Shown: piece after piece, positions 17,538 through 25,183 of the stretch | How positions within the stretch are numbered: position 1 is the stretch's first letter | Layout of the letters: the number at the start of each line of letters is the position of its first letter | From: Sulfurimonas sp. SAG-AH-194-C21 | GTDB lineage: Bacteria > Campylobacterota > Campylobacteria > Campylobacterales > Sulfurimonadaceae | Assembly (NCBI RefSeq): GCF_029215985.1 | Contig: NZ_JAEMVC010000017.1 | Span: forward strand, 1 to 43,898 | Length of the DNA: 43,898 bases | Direction of reading: 5' to 3' | The notes under the pieces: model-generated | Told to the model about the DNA's origin: nothing | The model's database searches: none | The model's input: the letters and a program-made list of their open reading frames with translations, nothing else | Position numbers and translations under genes: made by a program

Positions 17538-18158
17538 TTAGCTTTTTATAACTATTTCATACCCATTTGAAGTTTTTTCGAGCTGTTTGTCGCTTATTAA
17601 GCTATTGAGGTTTCTAGAAAATGTTTCAGGACTCATTCCTAAAAGGGTCGCAATTTCATATTTTTTTAGTTTTAAAACTATAGAAGCATTTGTTTCATAA
17701 AGATGAAGTATCTTTTCTTTAGCTGTTGAAGCGATGTTGAGATGTATATTTTGTTGAAGGAGTTGTATTTTTGAGAGAAGAGAGTTGATAATCTCTGTTG
17801 ATACTTTAGGATTCGTTAAAAAGTAAGACCTAAAACTATCCATATCTATCTTTAAAACGCGACCATCAGTTTTAAAAACAGCAGAAGAGGGAAACGCGAT
17901 ACCTCTAAGTATGGCAGCTTCAGCGATGAGTGAATAGGGTGAGAAAAAACCTATAACAATCTCGTTACCTTTATTGTCATGTTTAAAAACACTGACATCA
18001 CCCTCTATAAGGATAATAAGTTGTGTGCCAACTTCTCCACTCATAAACAGTAAGGAATCTTTTTTATAAGAACTAAGAGAGGAGATAACTCCAAGGCTAC
18101 CGAGCTCCTCTTCACTTAGTTCTTTAAATAGGTATATTTTTTTTAGTATATCTTTCAT
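17538..18158 (-). CDS. Crp/Fnr-family regulator (NssR-like)
   Basis: About 206 aa, with the ATG at 18158 preferred over an in-frame TTG nine bases upstream. An N-terminal cyclic-nucleotide-binding-like beta-roll (LFMSGEVGTQLIILIEGDVSVFKHDNKGNEIVIGFFSPYSLIAEAAIL, about 38-87) is followed by a dimerisation helix and a C-terminal HTH with recognition helix SPETFSRNLNSL. No Fnr-type N-terminal Cys cluster is present, so direct oxygen sensing is unlikely. The globin gene next door, with its Crp/Fnr-type box, suggests a nitrosative-stress activator like Campylobacter NssR. It diverges from hipA across a 123-nt gap. Confidence 0.8.
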   Translation of the reverse strand: MKDILKKIYLFKELSEEELGSLGVISSLSSYKKDSLLFMSGEVGTQLIILIEGDVSVFKHDNKGNEIVIGFFSPYSLIAEAAILRGIAFPSSAVFKTDGRVLKIDMDSFRSYFLTNPKVSTEIINSLLSKIQLLQQNIHLNIASTAKEKILHLYETNASIVLKLKKYEIATLLGMSPETFSRNLNSLISDKQLEKTSNGYEIVIKS

Positions 18159-18223
18159 GTAATGCAATTATGCCATAAGACTACTTGTATCATGTTGATT
18201 GCTATGACTAATGATAATAAAAG

Positions 18224-18266
18224 TTTACATTTATGCATAATCTTACTATAATGGTAACTATAGTTA
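18224..18266 (+). promoter_or_regulatory. hipA-hipB promoter with overlapping operator palindrome
   Basis: A near-consensus sigma70 promoter: TTTACA (18224-18229), a 17-nt spacer and TATAAT (18247-18252). A perfect 12-bp palindrome, TAACTATAGTTA (18255-18266), covers the predicted start site near 18259. A repressor bound there would block initiation. HipB, encoded by the second gene of the operon, is the obvious candidate for autoregulation. Confidence 0.6.
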
Positions 18267-18281
18267 ATATTTGAGGTAAAT

Positions 18282-19490
18282 ATGAAAAAGATTGATGTTT
18301 TAGTGCAAGACACAGTTGTTGGTGAACTTTTTTTTGAAAAAGAACTCAACCAGTATGGCTTTAACTACTTAAGTGATATTGCACCAATATCTTTAATTAT
18401 GCCTTACCAAAAGTCTACATATATGTGGAAAAATAAACTCCACCCAATCTTCGATATGAATACTCCTGAGGGATATCTTTTTGAAGTATTTAAAAATCTT
18501 TTGCATAAAGAACATAGTTATATTGACGATTTTTTGATTTTTTCTTACTTAGCACCAAATATTGAGAGTAGACTTAGTTTTACTTCATGGTTTGATACCA
18601 AAAAGTTTGAGCCAGTTGAGCTTGATGATGTACTAAAAAATGATAGTGAAGATACATTTTTAAAAATTTTACACACCTTTTTAAATAAAAATGCAATTTC
18701 GGGTGTTCAACCAAAAACACTGGTACTTATAAAAGATAAGGAGAGTCTAGGGACTAAAGAGTACATCATTAAAACATGGGGTGAAGAGTATAAAAACTTA
18801 GCAGAAAATGAGTTTTTTTGTCTTAATGCCACAAAATATGCTGGTGTAGAGATTCCAAATATTCAACTCTCTCAAAACAAAAATTTTTTACTCGTTGAGC
18901 GTTTTAATTATGATAAAGAAAGTGATTCTTTTTTAGGATTTGAAGAAGTTTTAGTTCTTTTAGGAAAAAACACAGATGATAAGTATAGCGGGAGTTATGA
19001 GAGAGTTGCTAAAACTGTGTATGCCGTTACTACTGATAAACTCAAGGCGATGAAAGACTTATACAAGTGTATAGTTATGAGTTATCTACTTAAAAATGGT
19101 GATGCACATCTCAAAAATTTTGGAATTTTATATGATGAAGAATTTAAAAATATTCGTTTTGCACCAGCTTATGACATTGTAAATACCTGTGTTTACATCT
19201 ATAAAGATAAACCTGCCTTGACTATGTTTGGAAAAAAACTTTGGTTTGGTGAAAATGAATTAGTTCGTTTTGGGGTAGAGTCTTGTTACATTTCAAAAGC
19301 AAAGAGTCAAAAGTATTATGATGAATGTATTGATGCTTTAAAACAGATGATGGGTGAACTCAAAGAATATATAAAAGTAAATCCAAATTTTGAGAATATA
19401 GGTTCTAAAATGCAGAGTACATTTAAAATTTCTCTTGAGAAAAAAACTCACAAGGAGTTAAGTATTGAAACTACACGAGATTGGAACTAG
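18282..19490 (+). CDS. hipA: HipA-family Ser/Thr kinase toxin
   Basis: 402 aa. The kinase core has SGVQPK (residues 140-145), the ATP-loop motif of HipA; IIKTWGEEYKNLAENEF with the likely ATP-binding Lys; LLVERFNYD at the hinge; the catalytic loop NGDAHLKN (D274, N279); and a metal-binding Asp in PAYDIVNT (D298). HipA toxins phosphorylate proteins such as glutamyl-tRNA synthetase and induce dormancy. Length is near the family norm. The toxin precedes the antitoxin, the reverse of classical hipBA. glnS lies just downstream, but no functional link is shown. Confidence 0.87.
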   Translation: MKKIDVLVQDTVVGELFFEKELNQYGFNYLSDIAPISLIMPYQKSTYMWKNKLHPIFDMNTPEGYLFEVFKNLLHKEHSYIDDFLIFSYLAPNIESRLSFTSWFDTKKFEPVELDDVLKNDSEDTFLKILHTFLNKNAISGVQPKTLVLIKDKESLGTKEYIIKTWGEEYKNLAENEFFCLNATKYAGVEIPNIQLSQNKNFLLVERFNYDKESDSFLGFEEVLVLLGKNTDDKYSGSYERVAKTVYAVTTDKLKAMKDLYKCIVMSYLLKNGDAHLKNFGILYDEEFKNIRFAPAYDIVNTCVYIYKDKPALTMFGKKLWFGENELVRFGVESCYISKAKSQKYYDECIDALKQMMGELKEYIKVNPNFENIGSKMQSTFKISLEKKTHKELSIETTRDWN

Positions 19491-19698
19491 GATAAGAACT
19501 CTTAGAAAAGAAAAAGGTATCACTCAAGAACAACTTGCAAATATAAGTGGTCTTAGTAGAGTAACACTAGGTAAACTAGAACGCGGTCAAGTAGGTGGGG
19601 TAAGTATAAAAACACTAGATATTATACTTGCACACTTATCTTATGAGATAGAGTTTAAAAGTATTTCTGGTTTTGGACTAGCAACACTTGGTGAGTAA
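19465..19698 (+). CDS. hipB: HipB-like XRE-family antitoxin
   Basis: A 77-aa helix-turn-helix protein: IGTRIRTLRKEKGITQEQLANISGLSRVTLGKLERGQ is a textbook XRE/Cro-type HTH. The start is TTG, supported by a strong AAGGAG (19452-19457) 7 nt upstream; it overlaps the 3' end of hipA by 26 nt. HipB proteins neutralise HipA by binding it and repress their own promoter. The weak TTG start combined with a strong ribosome site may help set the toxin:antitoxin ratio. Confidence 0.88.
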   Translation: MKLHEIGTRIRTLRKEKGITQEQLANISGLSRVTLGKLERGQVGGVSIKTLDIILAHLSYEIEFKSISGFGLATLGE

Positions 19699-19733
19699 AG
19701 ACTTGTTTTTCAAATATTAATTTATTTCATCGA

Positions 19734-19762
19734 TTGAGAGTACTTGTAACTACAAGTATGAT
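19734..19762 (+). promoter_or_regulatory. glnS promoter with inverted repeat in the spacer
   Basis: TTGAGA (19734-19739), a 17-nt spacer and TATGAT (19757-19762). Between and overlapping them is an 8-bp inverted repeat, TACTTGTA-AC-TACAAGTA (19741-19758), placed where a DNA-binding protein would control RNA polymerase. The same half-site TACTTGTA occurs once at 18182-18189, upstream of hipA. Confidence 0.5.
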
Positions 19763-19803
19763 AAAATACGACTAATATAAAAGTATCAAAAGGTTAGATA
19801 ATA

Positions 19804-22056
19804 ATGAGCGAGAGAAAAGATTTTTTACGTACAATAGTTGAAGCAGACATAAAGTCAGGTAAATGTAAAGAGGTTGTTACAAGGTTTCCACCAGAGCCCA
19901 ATGGTTTTCCCCATATTGGACATGCAAAATCTATCGCTATAAATTTTGGTATCGCTAGAGATTATAATGGTCACTGTAACCTTCGTATGGACGATACAAA
20001 TCCTACAAAAGAAGATACTAAGTATGTTGAGGCTTTAAAAGATGCTGTAGAGTGGTTAGGATTTGAGTGGGAGGGGAATGTTCGTTACACTTCTGACTAT
20101 TTTACACAGATTCATGATTATGCGATACAACTCATTAAAATGGGAAAGGCTTATGTAGACTCACTTGGCGAAGATGAAATCCGTGAGTACCGTGGAACTG
20201 TAACTGAGGTTGGTAAACGCAGTAAGTATGCTGAGCGAACAGTAGAAGAAAACTTAGAGCTTTTTGAGAAAATGAAAAAGGGTGAGTTTAAAGATGGTGA
20301 GCATATACTAAGAGCTAAGATAGATATGTCTGCTCCAAATATGAAACTCCGTGATCCTTTACTTTATCGTATCCGTCATGTTGAACATTTTCGTGCAGGA
20401 AATACTTGGGCTGTGTATCCTATGTATGATTTTGCTCACTGTTTATCTGACTACATAGAAGGAGTTTCTCACTCTATCTGTACTTTAGAGTTTGAAAATA
20501 ACCGTGACATCTATAACTGGGTACTAGAAACTCTCTCTCTTACACCTCCACGTCCATATCAGCATGAGTTTGCACGTTTAGGCATAAACTATACTGTTAT
20601 GAGTAAACGCAAGCTTCTTGAGCTTGTAGAGGGTGGACAAGTTGATGGATGGGATGATCCGCGTTTACCTACCATCGCTGGATACAAACGCAGAGGTTAT
20701 ACTCCAGAGTCTATTTTAGCTTTTTGTGACTCAGTAGGTATAGCAAAAGCAAACTCTATGGTTGATGTTTCTCAACTTGAGTTTTGTATTCGTGATGACT
20801 TAAACCTTAAAGTACCTCGTGTTATGTGTGTGCTTGACCCTCTTAAAATCACACTAGTTAATTATGAAGGAAGTGAAGAACTTGATGCTTCTTATTATCC
20901 AGATGATGTTCCAAAAGAGGGGAGTCGTAAACTACCTTTTTCAAGTGACATTTGCATAGAAAGAGATGACTTTATGGAGAATCCTCCAAAAGATTATTTC
21001 CGTCTAACTCCTGATCAGTCAGTAAGACTAAAAGGTGCTTATATCATCACTTGTAAGGAAGTTATAAAAGATGCTAGTGGTAAAGTAGTCGAGATAAAAG
21101 CTGAGTACTCTAAAGACTCTAAAAGCGGTTCAGATACGAGTGGCATAAAAGTAAAAAGTGCTATTCACTGGGTAGATGCTACTCGTGCAAAAGAAGTAGA
21201 GGTAAGACTTTATGACAGACTTTACTCTGTTGAAGCTCCACAAGGTGTAGAAGATTTAAACGCAGACTCTTTGAAGATAATTAAAAATGCTTTAATCGAA
21301 CCTGCGGTGATAAATGAGAAACCTGATGAGAGATTTCAGTTTGAGAGACAAGGGTACTTTTATGCTGATCCTGTTGATTACACAGATGAAAAACCTGTGT
21401 TTAATAAGATAGTAGGACTTAAAGGCTCTTGGGATAAAAAGAGCAAAAAAACTGAGACGCCATCAAAAAAAGTAGAAGTTAAAAAAGAGCAGATAGATGG
21501 TGAAGTAGTCGCTATGAGTCAAACGCAGCAAACACTCTTTGATAAGTACACAATAGAGTTAAAACTAAACTCTGAAGTGGCAAATACTCTTGCTCGTGAT
21601 GCACAACTTTCAGCCTTTTATGAAGAGGCTCTTTCACAGCTTAACAGCCCTGTAAGTTTAGCAAATATCGTGAGTAATGAAGTGGCACGTGAGTTAAAAC
21701 AAATTGAAATTTCTGAATTGAAATTTTCTGCAAGTCAAATAGCAGATCTTGTAAAAATCATAGATGATGGAACTATCTCAAACAAAATAGCAAAACAAGT
21801 ATTTGAAGAGATGGTCAACTCAGGAGAAAATCCAAGTAAAATAGTTGAAGATAAGGGACTTGTACAGATAAGTGACCCTGCTATTATCTCTGCTATCATC
21901 GATGAGGTTATGACTAAAAATCCAGATAATGTTGAAAAGTTTAAAGCAGGTAACAAAAAACTTTTAGGCTTTTTTGTAGGACAAGTGCTTAAAGCAACAG
22001 GTGGAAAAGCAAATCCGCAAGTAGTAAATCAACTTGTAGGACAGAAGTTAAAGTAA
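19804..22056 (+). CDS. glnS: glutaminyl-tRNA synthetase / YqeY-domain fusion
   Basis: 750 aa, against ~550 for ordinary GlnRS. The class I synthetase part has FPPEPNGFPHIGHAKS (HIGH, residues 37-40) and the KMSKS-type loop TVMSKRKLL (about 264), followed by the beta-barrel anticodon domains. From about 580 a GatB/YqeY-like helical domain is attached (ANIVSNEVARELK; SNKIAKQVFEEMVNSG; NPQVVNQLVGQKLK). The linker is Lys-rich (about 545-565). It charges tRNA-Gln with glutamine; the added domain is thought to help tRNA binding, by analogy with GatB tails. The stop overlaps the next gene (TAATG). Confidence 0.95.
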   Translation: MSERKDFLRTIVEADIKSGKCKEVVTRFPPEPNGFPHIGHAKSIAINFGIARDYNGHCNLRMDDTNPTKEDTKYVEALKDAVEWLGFEWEGNVRYTSDYFTQIHDYAIQLIKMGKAYVDSLGEDEIREYRGTVTEVGKRSKYAERTVEENLELFEKMKKGEFKDGEHILRAKIDMSAPNMKLRDPLLYRIRHVEHFRAGNTWAVYPMYDFAHCLSDYIEGVSHSICTLEFENNRDIYNWVLETLSLTPPRPYQHEFARLGINYTVMSKRKLLELVEGGQVDGWDDPRLPTIAGYKRRGYTPESILAFCDSVGIAKANSMVDVSQLEFCIRDDLNLKVPRVMCVLDPLKITLVNYEGSEELDASYYPDDVPKEGSRKLPFSSDICIERDDFMENPPKDYFRLTPDQSVRLKGAYIITCKEVIKDASGKVVEIKAEYSKDSKSGSDTSGIKVKSAIHWVDATRAKEVEVRLYDRLYSVEAPQGVEDLNADSLKIIKNALIEPAVINEKPDERFQFERQGYFYADPVDYTDEKPVFNKIVGLKGSWDKKSKKTETPSKKVEVKKEQIDGEVVAMSQTQQTLFDKYTIELKLNSEVANTLARDAQLSAFYEEALSQLNSPVSLANIVSNEVARELKQIEISELKFSASQIADLVKIIDDGTISNKIAKQVFEEMVNSGENPSKIVEDKGLVQISDPAIISAIIDEVMTKNPDNVEKFKAGNKKLLGFFVGQVLKATGGKANPQVVNQLVGQKLK

Positions 22057-22544
22057 TGGAGAAAAAACCTATGACTAACGAAGAGATAATCCAAGAGTTT
22101 AAAAACTTTGACAAAGATAAATATAGCCTAGTGATTTCAAGTACAAGTACAGAAAATGAGCCATTAACAAACTATGCACCTTTTGTGAAAATAGAGGAAG
22201 ACTACTTTGTAAGTGTAAGTAAAAACCTTCCACACTTTGTAAATATGGCAGAGACAAAAAAAGCACATATACTCATCATAGAAGACGAAGCAAACGCAGA
22301 CCACATCTATGCAAGAAAAAGACTTTATTTTGGTGCGAGTTGTGAAGTAGAAGAAGATACAGAGAAAATATTTACACTCTTTGATGCACGATACGGTGAT
22401 AAACTTTCATTTTTGAGAGAAATGAAAGACTTTAAAGTCATTAAAATCACTCCAAAAGAAAAAAGTCTAGTACTTGGATTTGGAGCAGCATATAAAATGG
22501 GTGTTGACGGTAAACTTGTAAATAAGAGTATCTCACATAGCTAG
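22056..22544 (+). CDS. HugZ-like haem utilisation / FMN-binding split-barrel protein
   Basis: Up to 162 aa. The ATG at 22071 may be the true start, because GGAG (22058-22061) lies 9 nt before it while the ATG at 22056 lacks a ribosome site. The split-barrel core resembles the pyridoxamine-phosphate-oxidase/HugZ family: YSLVISSTSTENEPLTNYAPFV, HILIIEDE, ARKRLYFGASCEVEED, and the HugZ-like end LVLGFGAAYKM. HugZ of Helicobacter breaks down haem to release iron, but is longer (~250 aa) with an extra domain. Haem-degrading activity is therefore an inference. It overlaps the convergent downstream gene by 4 nt. Confidence 0.72.
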   Translation: MEKKPMTNEEIIQEFKNFDKDKYSLVISSTSTENEPLTNYAPFVKIEEDYFVSVSKNLPHFVNMAETKKAHILIIEDEANADHIYARKRLYFGASCEVEEDTEKIFTLFDARYGDKLSFLREMKDFKVIKITPKEKSLVLGFGAAYKMGVDGKLVNKSISHS

Positions 22545-23617
22545 TTCGTTTCTTCATCTTTAAAGTTTTCACACACACTCATAAAGTTAGGAAACTGCTT
22601 ATAAGCATTTGCAACATGGTGTATAGGCACTAGATACTTCGGTGGCATCTGATGTTCACCACTAAAACCAAGAACTATTGCTGGTGGTTCATACACTACA
22701 TCACAGATTTCTAAAGCTCTGAGCGCTTTCTCTCTAGGAATTATCATATGAAACAAGAAGAGTAGCTTATCTATGGGTATATACTCCATGCCTAAAGGGT
22801 TGTCATTTTCAGGAATATGCTGTAATATGATTTTCTTCAGAGTATCTACTAACAGAGTGTCTACCTCTACTTTTCGAACATCTTCTTTTTTAACATAAGC
22901 AAAATAATCTTCAAATGGATGTTTAGGCAGTTTCTCTAAAACCTCTACTACACAAGTATCATTCAACTCTAACCACTCTATCTTTTTTATAATACTTTTA
23001 GCATCATTTTTTAAAGCTACAATACCGGCTAAATAACTTTCATCTCGTAGTTTTAAACCAGCCACATCAGCTAAAGTGCCAAGAAAATATCCATAAAACT
23101 TGTCAATATCTTTTATTACAACACTTAAAAGCTTATGCGGAGTGTTAATATCAAAATCACTAAAGAGTTCTTCATCCCACTTTCCATCTTTTTTAGGAAA
23201 AAGATAAATCTCTTCATTTTCTAAAGCTAAGTCCTTTAAATCATCAAAGTTTTTATGTATTTCATCAAGTAGTTTATATCTTTTTATCTCTAATTCTTTT
23301 ATTTGTTCAAGAGTATGGCGATGTAGTACTGTATTTTTTAAATTTTCATCATTTACAAGAGCAAGTTGTCCTTTAAAAGGCTCTATCTCATGGGCTTGAT
23401 AATATTTCCCTAAAATTATTTTCCCAGAAACTGCAAACTTAGATATATAAGTAAACTCTGTAGGAGAACTAATACCAACCCAAACAGCTTCAGTAACATG
23501 ACCAACACTTATGTCAGTTACTAACTCTTCCCCAACAAGAAAAATAGGTTTAACACCTGTATATACAGTAGGATGCATAAAATCTTTTATAGCTTGAGTG
23601 ATATTAAATTGCTCCAT
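22541..23617 (-). CDS. hypothetical protein, 358 aa
   Basis: Not recognised. No signal peptide and no convincing membrane helix. An N-terminal beta-rich part (to about 85) is followed by a helical segment (LHRHTLEQIKELEIKRYKLLDEIHKNFDDLKDL split across ~100-130) and an alpha/beta C-terminal part with a conserved-looking VLGFSGEHQMPPKYLVPIH near 325. It converges on the HugZ-like gene with a 4-nt overlap and is divergent from the gene at 23776. Confidence 0.6.
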   Translation of the reverse strand: MEQFNITQAIKDFMHPTVYTGVKPIFLVGEELVTDISVGHVTEAVWVGISSPTEFTYISKFAVSGKIILGKYYQAHEIEPFKGQLALVNDENLKNTVLHRHTLEQIKELEIKRYKLLDEIHKNFDDLKDLALENEEIYLFPKKDGKWDEELFSDFDINTPHKLLSVVIKDIDKFYGYFLGTLADVAGLKLRDESYLAGIVALKNDAKSIIKKIEWLELNDTCVVEVLEKLPKHPFEDYFAYVKKEDVRKVEVDTLLVDTLKKIILQHIPENDNPLGMEYIPIDKLLFLFHMIIPREKALRALEICDVVYEPPAIVLGFSGEHQMPPKYLVPIHHVANAYKQFPNFMSVCENFKDEETN

Positions 23618-23678
23618 ATAGGAATGCCCTTGATATTTTTTTCAAATCCTACTTAGATTGTATTGAATAAGAGGTTCA

Positions 23679-23735
23679 TTAATAAGTTAATTATTAATTT
23701 TAAACATTCAATTCTTGTACTGCTTAGTGTATAAT
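23679..23735. promoter_or_regulatory. divergent promoter region with AT-rich inverted repeat
   Basis: Between the divergent genes, an 8-bp inverted repeat ATTAATAA/TTATTAAT (starting at 23678, 5-nt spacer) precedes a TATAAT at 23730-23735 that points to the + strand gene at 23776. The sequence is very AT-rich, so the repeat may be chance. Confidence 0.3.
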
Positions 23736-23775
23736 ACGGAAAAATATAATTACATATCAAATAAAAAGAGAAATA

Positions 23776-24231
23776 ATGCATACAGATCAAATTGCGATAC
23801 CAGTACTAGATGGTTATAAAACTGAAAGACTCAGTGGAGAAAGAATTGATTTTTTGATAAATCAAGCAAATGAACAACTTGAGGAAATATCTCAAAAAGA
23901 AGATATATATAGTGATTTTTTAAAGAAAATTGAAGTGCCAGAAAAACTAGACAAGATTATTTTATGGATACTTCTTATGTCAAATGAAACTGTATGTGAA
24001 GATTATATAGATGAGTTTAAGAAGAACTTTAGAGATATCATTCCTGTGAGTGATTTAGCTGATTTACTGATCCATGTGATTCATTTGAAAAAAGTTCAAG
24101 ACATAGAACTAGATGGAATTGACTTTTTACTAAAATATGAAAAAGAATGTATAGAAGAAGTAGATCAGTTTGCTTTTACAAATGCACTACTCTACATCCA
24201 AAAATCAAAAGAAGTAGAGATGGAGTTTTAG
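23776..24231 (+). CDS. hypothetical acidic protein, 151 aa
   Basis: Not recognised. Strongly acidic, probably all-helical, and cytoplasmic by composition (no signal peptide). A weak AAAGAGAAA precedes the ATG. It stands alone between a divergent unknown gene and the cold-shock gene. Confidence 0.6.
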   Translation: MHTDQIAIPVLDGYKTERLSGERIDFLINQANEQLEEISQKEDIYSDFLKKIEVPEKLDKIILWILLMSNETVCEDYIDEFKKNFRDIIPVSDLADLLIHVIHLKKVQDIELDGIDFLLKYEKECIEEVDQFAFTNALLYIQKSKEVEMEF

Positions 24232-24261
24232 AATTAGTAATATATATCATGATTATTTAGA

Positions 24262-24408
24262 TATAATTAGCTCGACGAAAGATGAGGCACGAGTTCATCT
24301 TTAGTGTGAAATTTTGCCCTTGTGCATTTAGACCCCTAAAGACTCTCCAATTTTTGACTCCACAAATGAATTGAATTTCATGGTGAATTTTATACACAAG
24401 GCAATACA
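24262..24408 (+). promoter_or_regulatory. cspA promoter and structured 5' leader
   Basis: TATAAT (24262-24267) gives an inferred start near 24274 and a leader of about 135 nt. It contains a perfect 8-bp hairpin, AAAGATGA/TCATCTTT (24278-24285 and 24295-24302), and a possible long-range pairing of GCCCTTGTG (24316-24324) with CACAAGGC (24395-24402; one bulged C). The latter would bury the AAGG ribosome site (24398-24401). Long, refolding leaders control cold-shock mRNAs in enterobacteria; the same logic is inferred here, not shown. Confidence 0.5.
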
Positions 24409-24627
24409 ATGGCACAATTAGAAAATGGTTCAGTTAAATGGTTTAACGACGAAAAAGGTTATGGTTTTATAGAGCAAGAAAATGGTGGATCAGATGTATT
24501 CGTACATTTCCGTCAAGTTAACAACACAACAGGTGGACGTGTTTCACTTGCAGAAGGTCAAAAAGTAACTTACGAAGTAGGCGAAGGCGATAAAGGTCCT
24601 CAAGCTGAGAACGTAACTCCACTTTAA
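24409..24627 (+). CDS. cspA: CspA-family cold-shock protein
   Basis: A 72-aa single cold-shock domain. It has both RNA-binding motifs: KGYGFI (RNP1) and VFVHF (RNP2), within the typical start [18 protein letters not shown]. These proteins bind single-stranded RNA and DNA and keep mRNA unfolded in the cold. The codon choice is cleaner than in the neighbours (many preferred codons), suggesting high expression. It has its own promoter/leader and an intrinsic terminator, so it is monocistronic. Confidence 0.95.
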   Translation: MAQLENGSVKWFNDEKGYGFIEQENGGSDVFVHFRQVNNTTGGRVSLAEGQKVTYEVGEGDKGPQAENVTPL

Positions 24628-24637
24628 TTAGTGACTT

Positions 24638-24668
24638 TTTACAGGCTCTTCGCCTGTAAATATTTTTT
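24638..24668 (+). terminator. intrinsic terminator of cspA
   Basis: A 9-bp perfect stem, TTTACAGGC/GCCTGTAAA, with a TCTTC loop, followed by TATTTTTT. It starts 11 nt after the cspA stop: a textbook Rho-independent terminator. Confidence 0.92.
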
Positions 24669-25145
24669 AACTCAAACCTTTCCAAAATTTCTTAAAATAC
24701 ATCTTCCTTTTTATGCTTAGTTATCTAAATCTTTAAATAACTCTTTTATATTACTGAATCTTTTAGCATTTTTTGTTTCAATTATAATGAAGAAACTCAA
24801 TAATATTTGGTGAAAGTTTATCTAATATAAAGAAATAATCATACATAACCTTCCTTATAAAAAAGAAAGAACAACTAAAGCTGATAATCAGAGATTTTGA
24901 CTTAATAGTAAAAATTGCCACCCAGTGCTCCTAAAAACCAAGACAATTATCTCAAAGATTTGATTTCAGACTTAATCACTGACCTTACGCGTTCTTCTAA
25001 AATTATTGAGTATATTTGGAATAATTTATCTTTATTGAATCTCAATTTTACAATTAAGAACACTAAATTCAACTAATTATATTGATTTAGGGTATGATAT
25101 TTTTAATAATTTTTATAAATTAAAACTCCCTTTAGTCATCAAGGT
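24669..25145. other. gene-poor stretch with possible gene debris
   Basis: About 480 nt without a convincing gene, unusual in this dense window. Two fragments read like worn coding sequence. On the minus strand (about 24722-24820) a short frame ends KRFSNIKELFKDLDN then stop, like the tail of a small antitoxin. On the plus strand 24915-25076 a TTG-initiated 53-aa frame reads NYLKDLISDLITDLTRSSKI. Neither has a ribosome site or a recognisable family. The stretch forms the left border of the accessory island. Confidence 0.35.
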
Positions 25146-25176
25146 TATACTAAATTAAACATCATATAAAAAAGGA
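25146..25176 (+). promoter_or_regulatory. possible -10 box and ribosome site of the DUF4062-NACHT operon
   Basis: TATACT at 25146-25151 is a reasonable -10 box, without a clear -35 box. AAAGGA at 25171-25176 lies 7 nt before the TTG start codon and decides that start. Confidence 0.4.
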
Positions 25177-25183
25177 AAAATAA

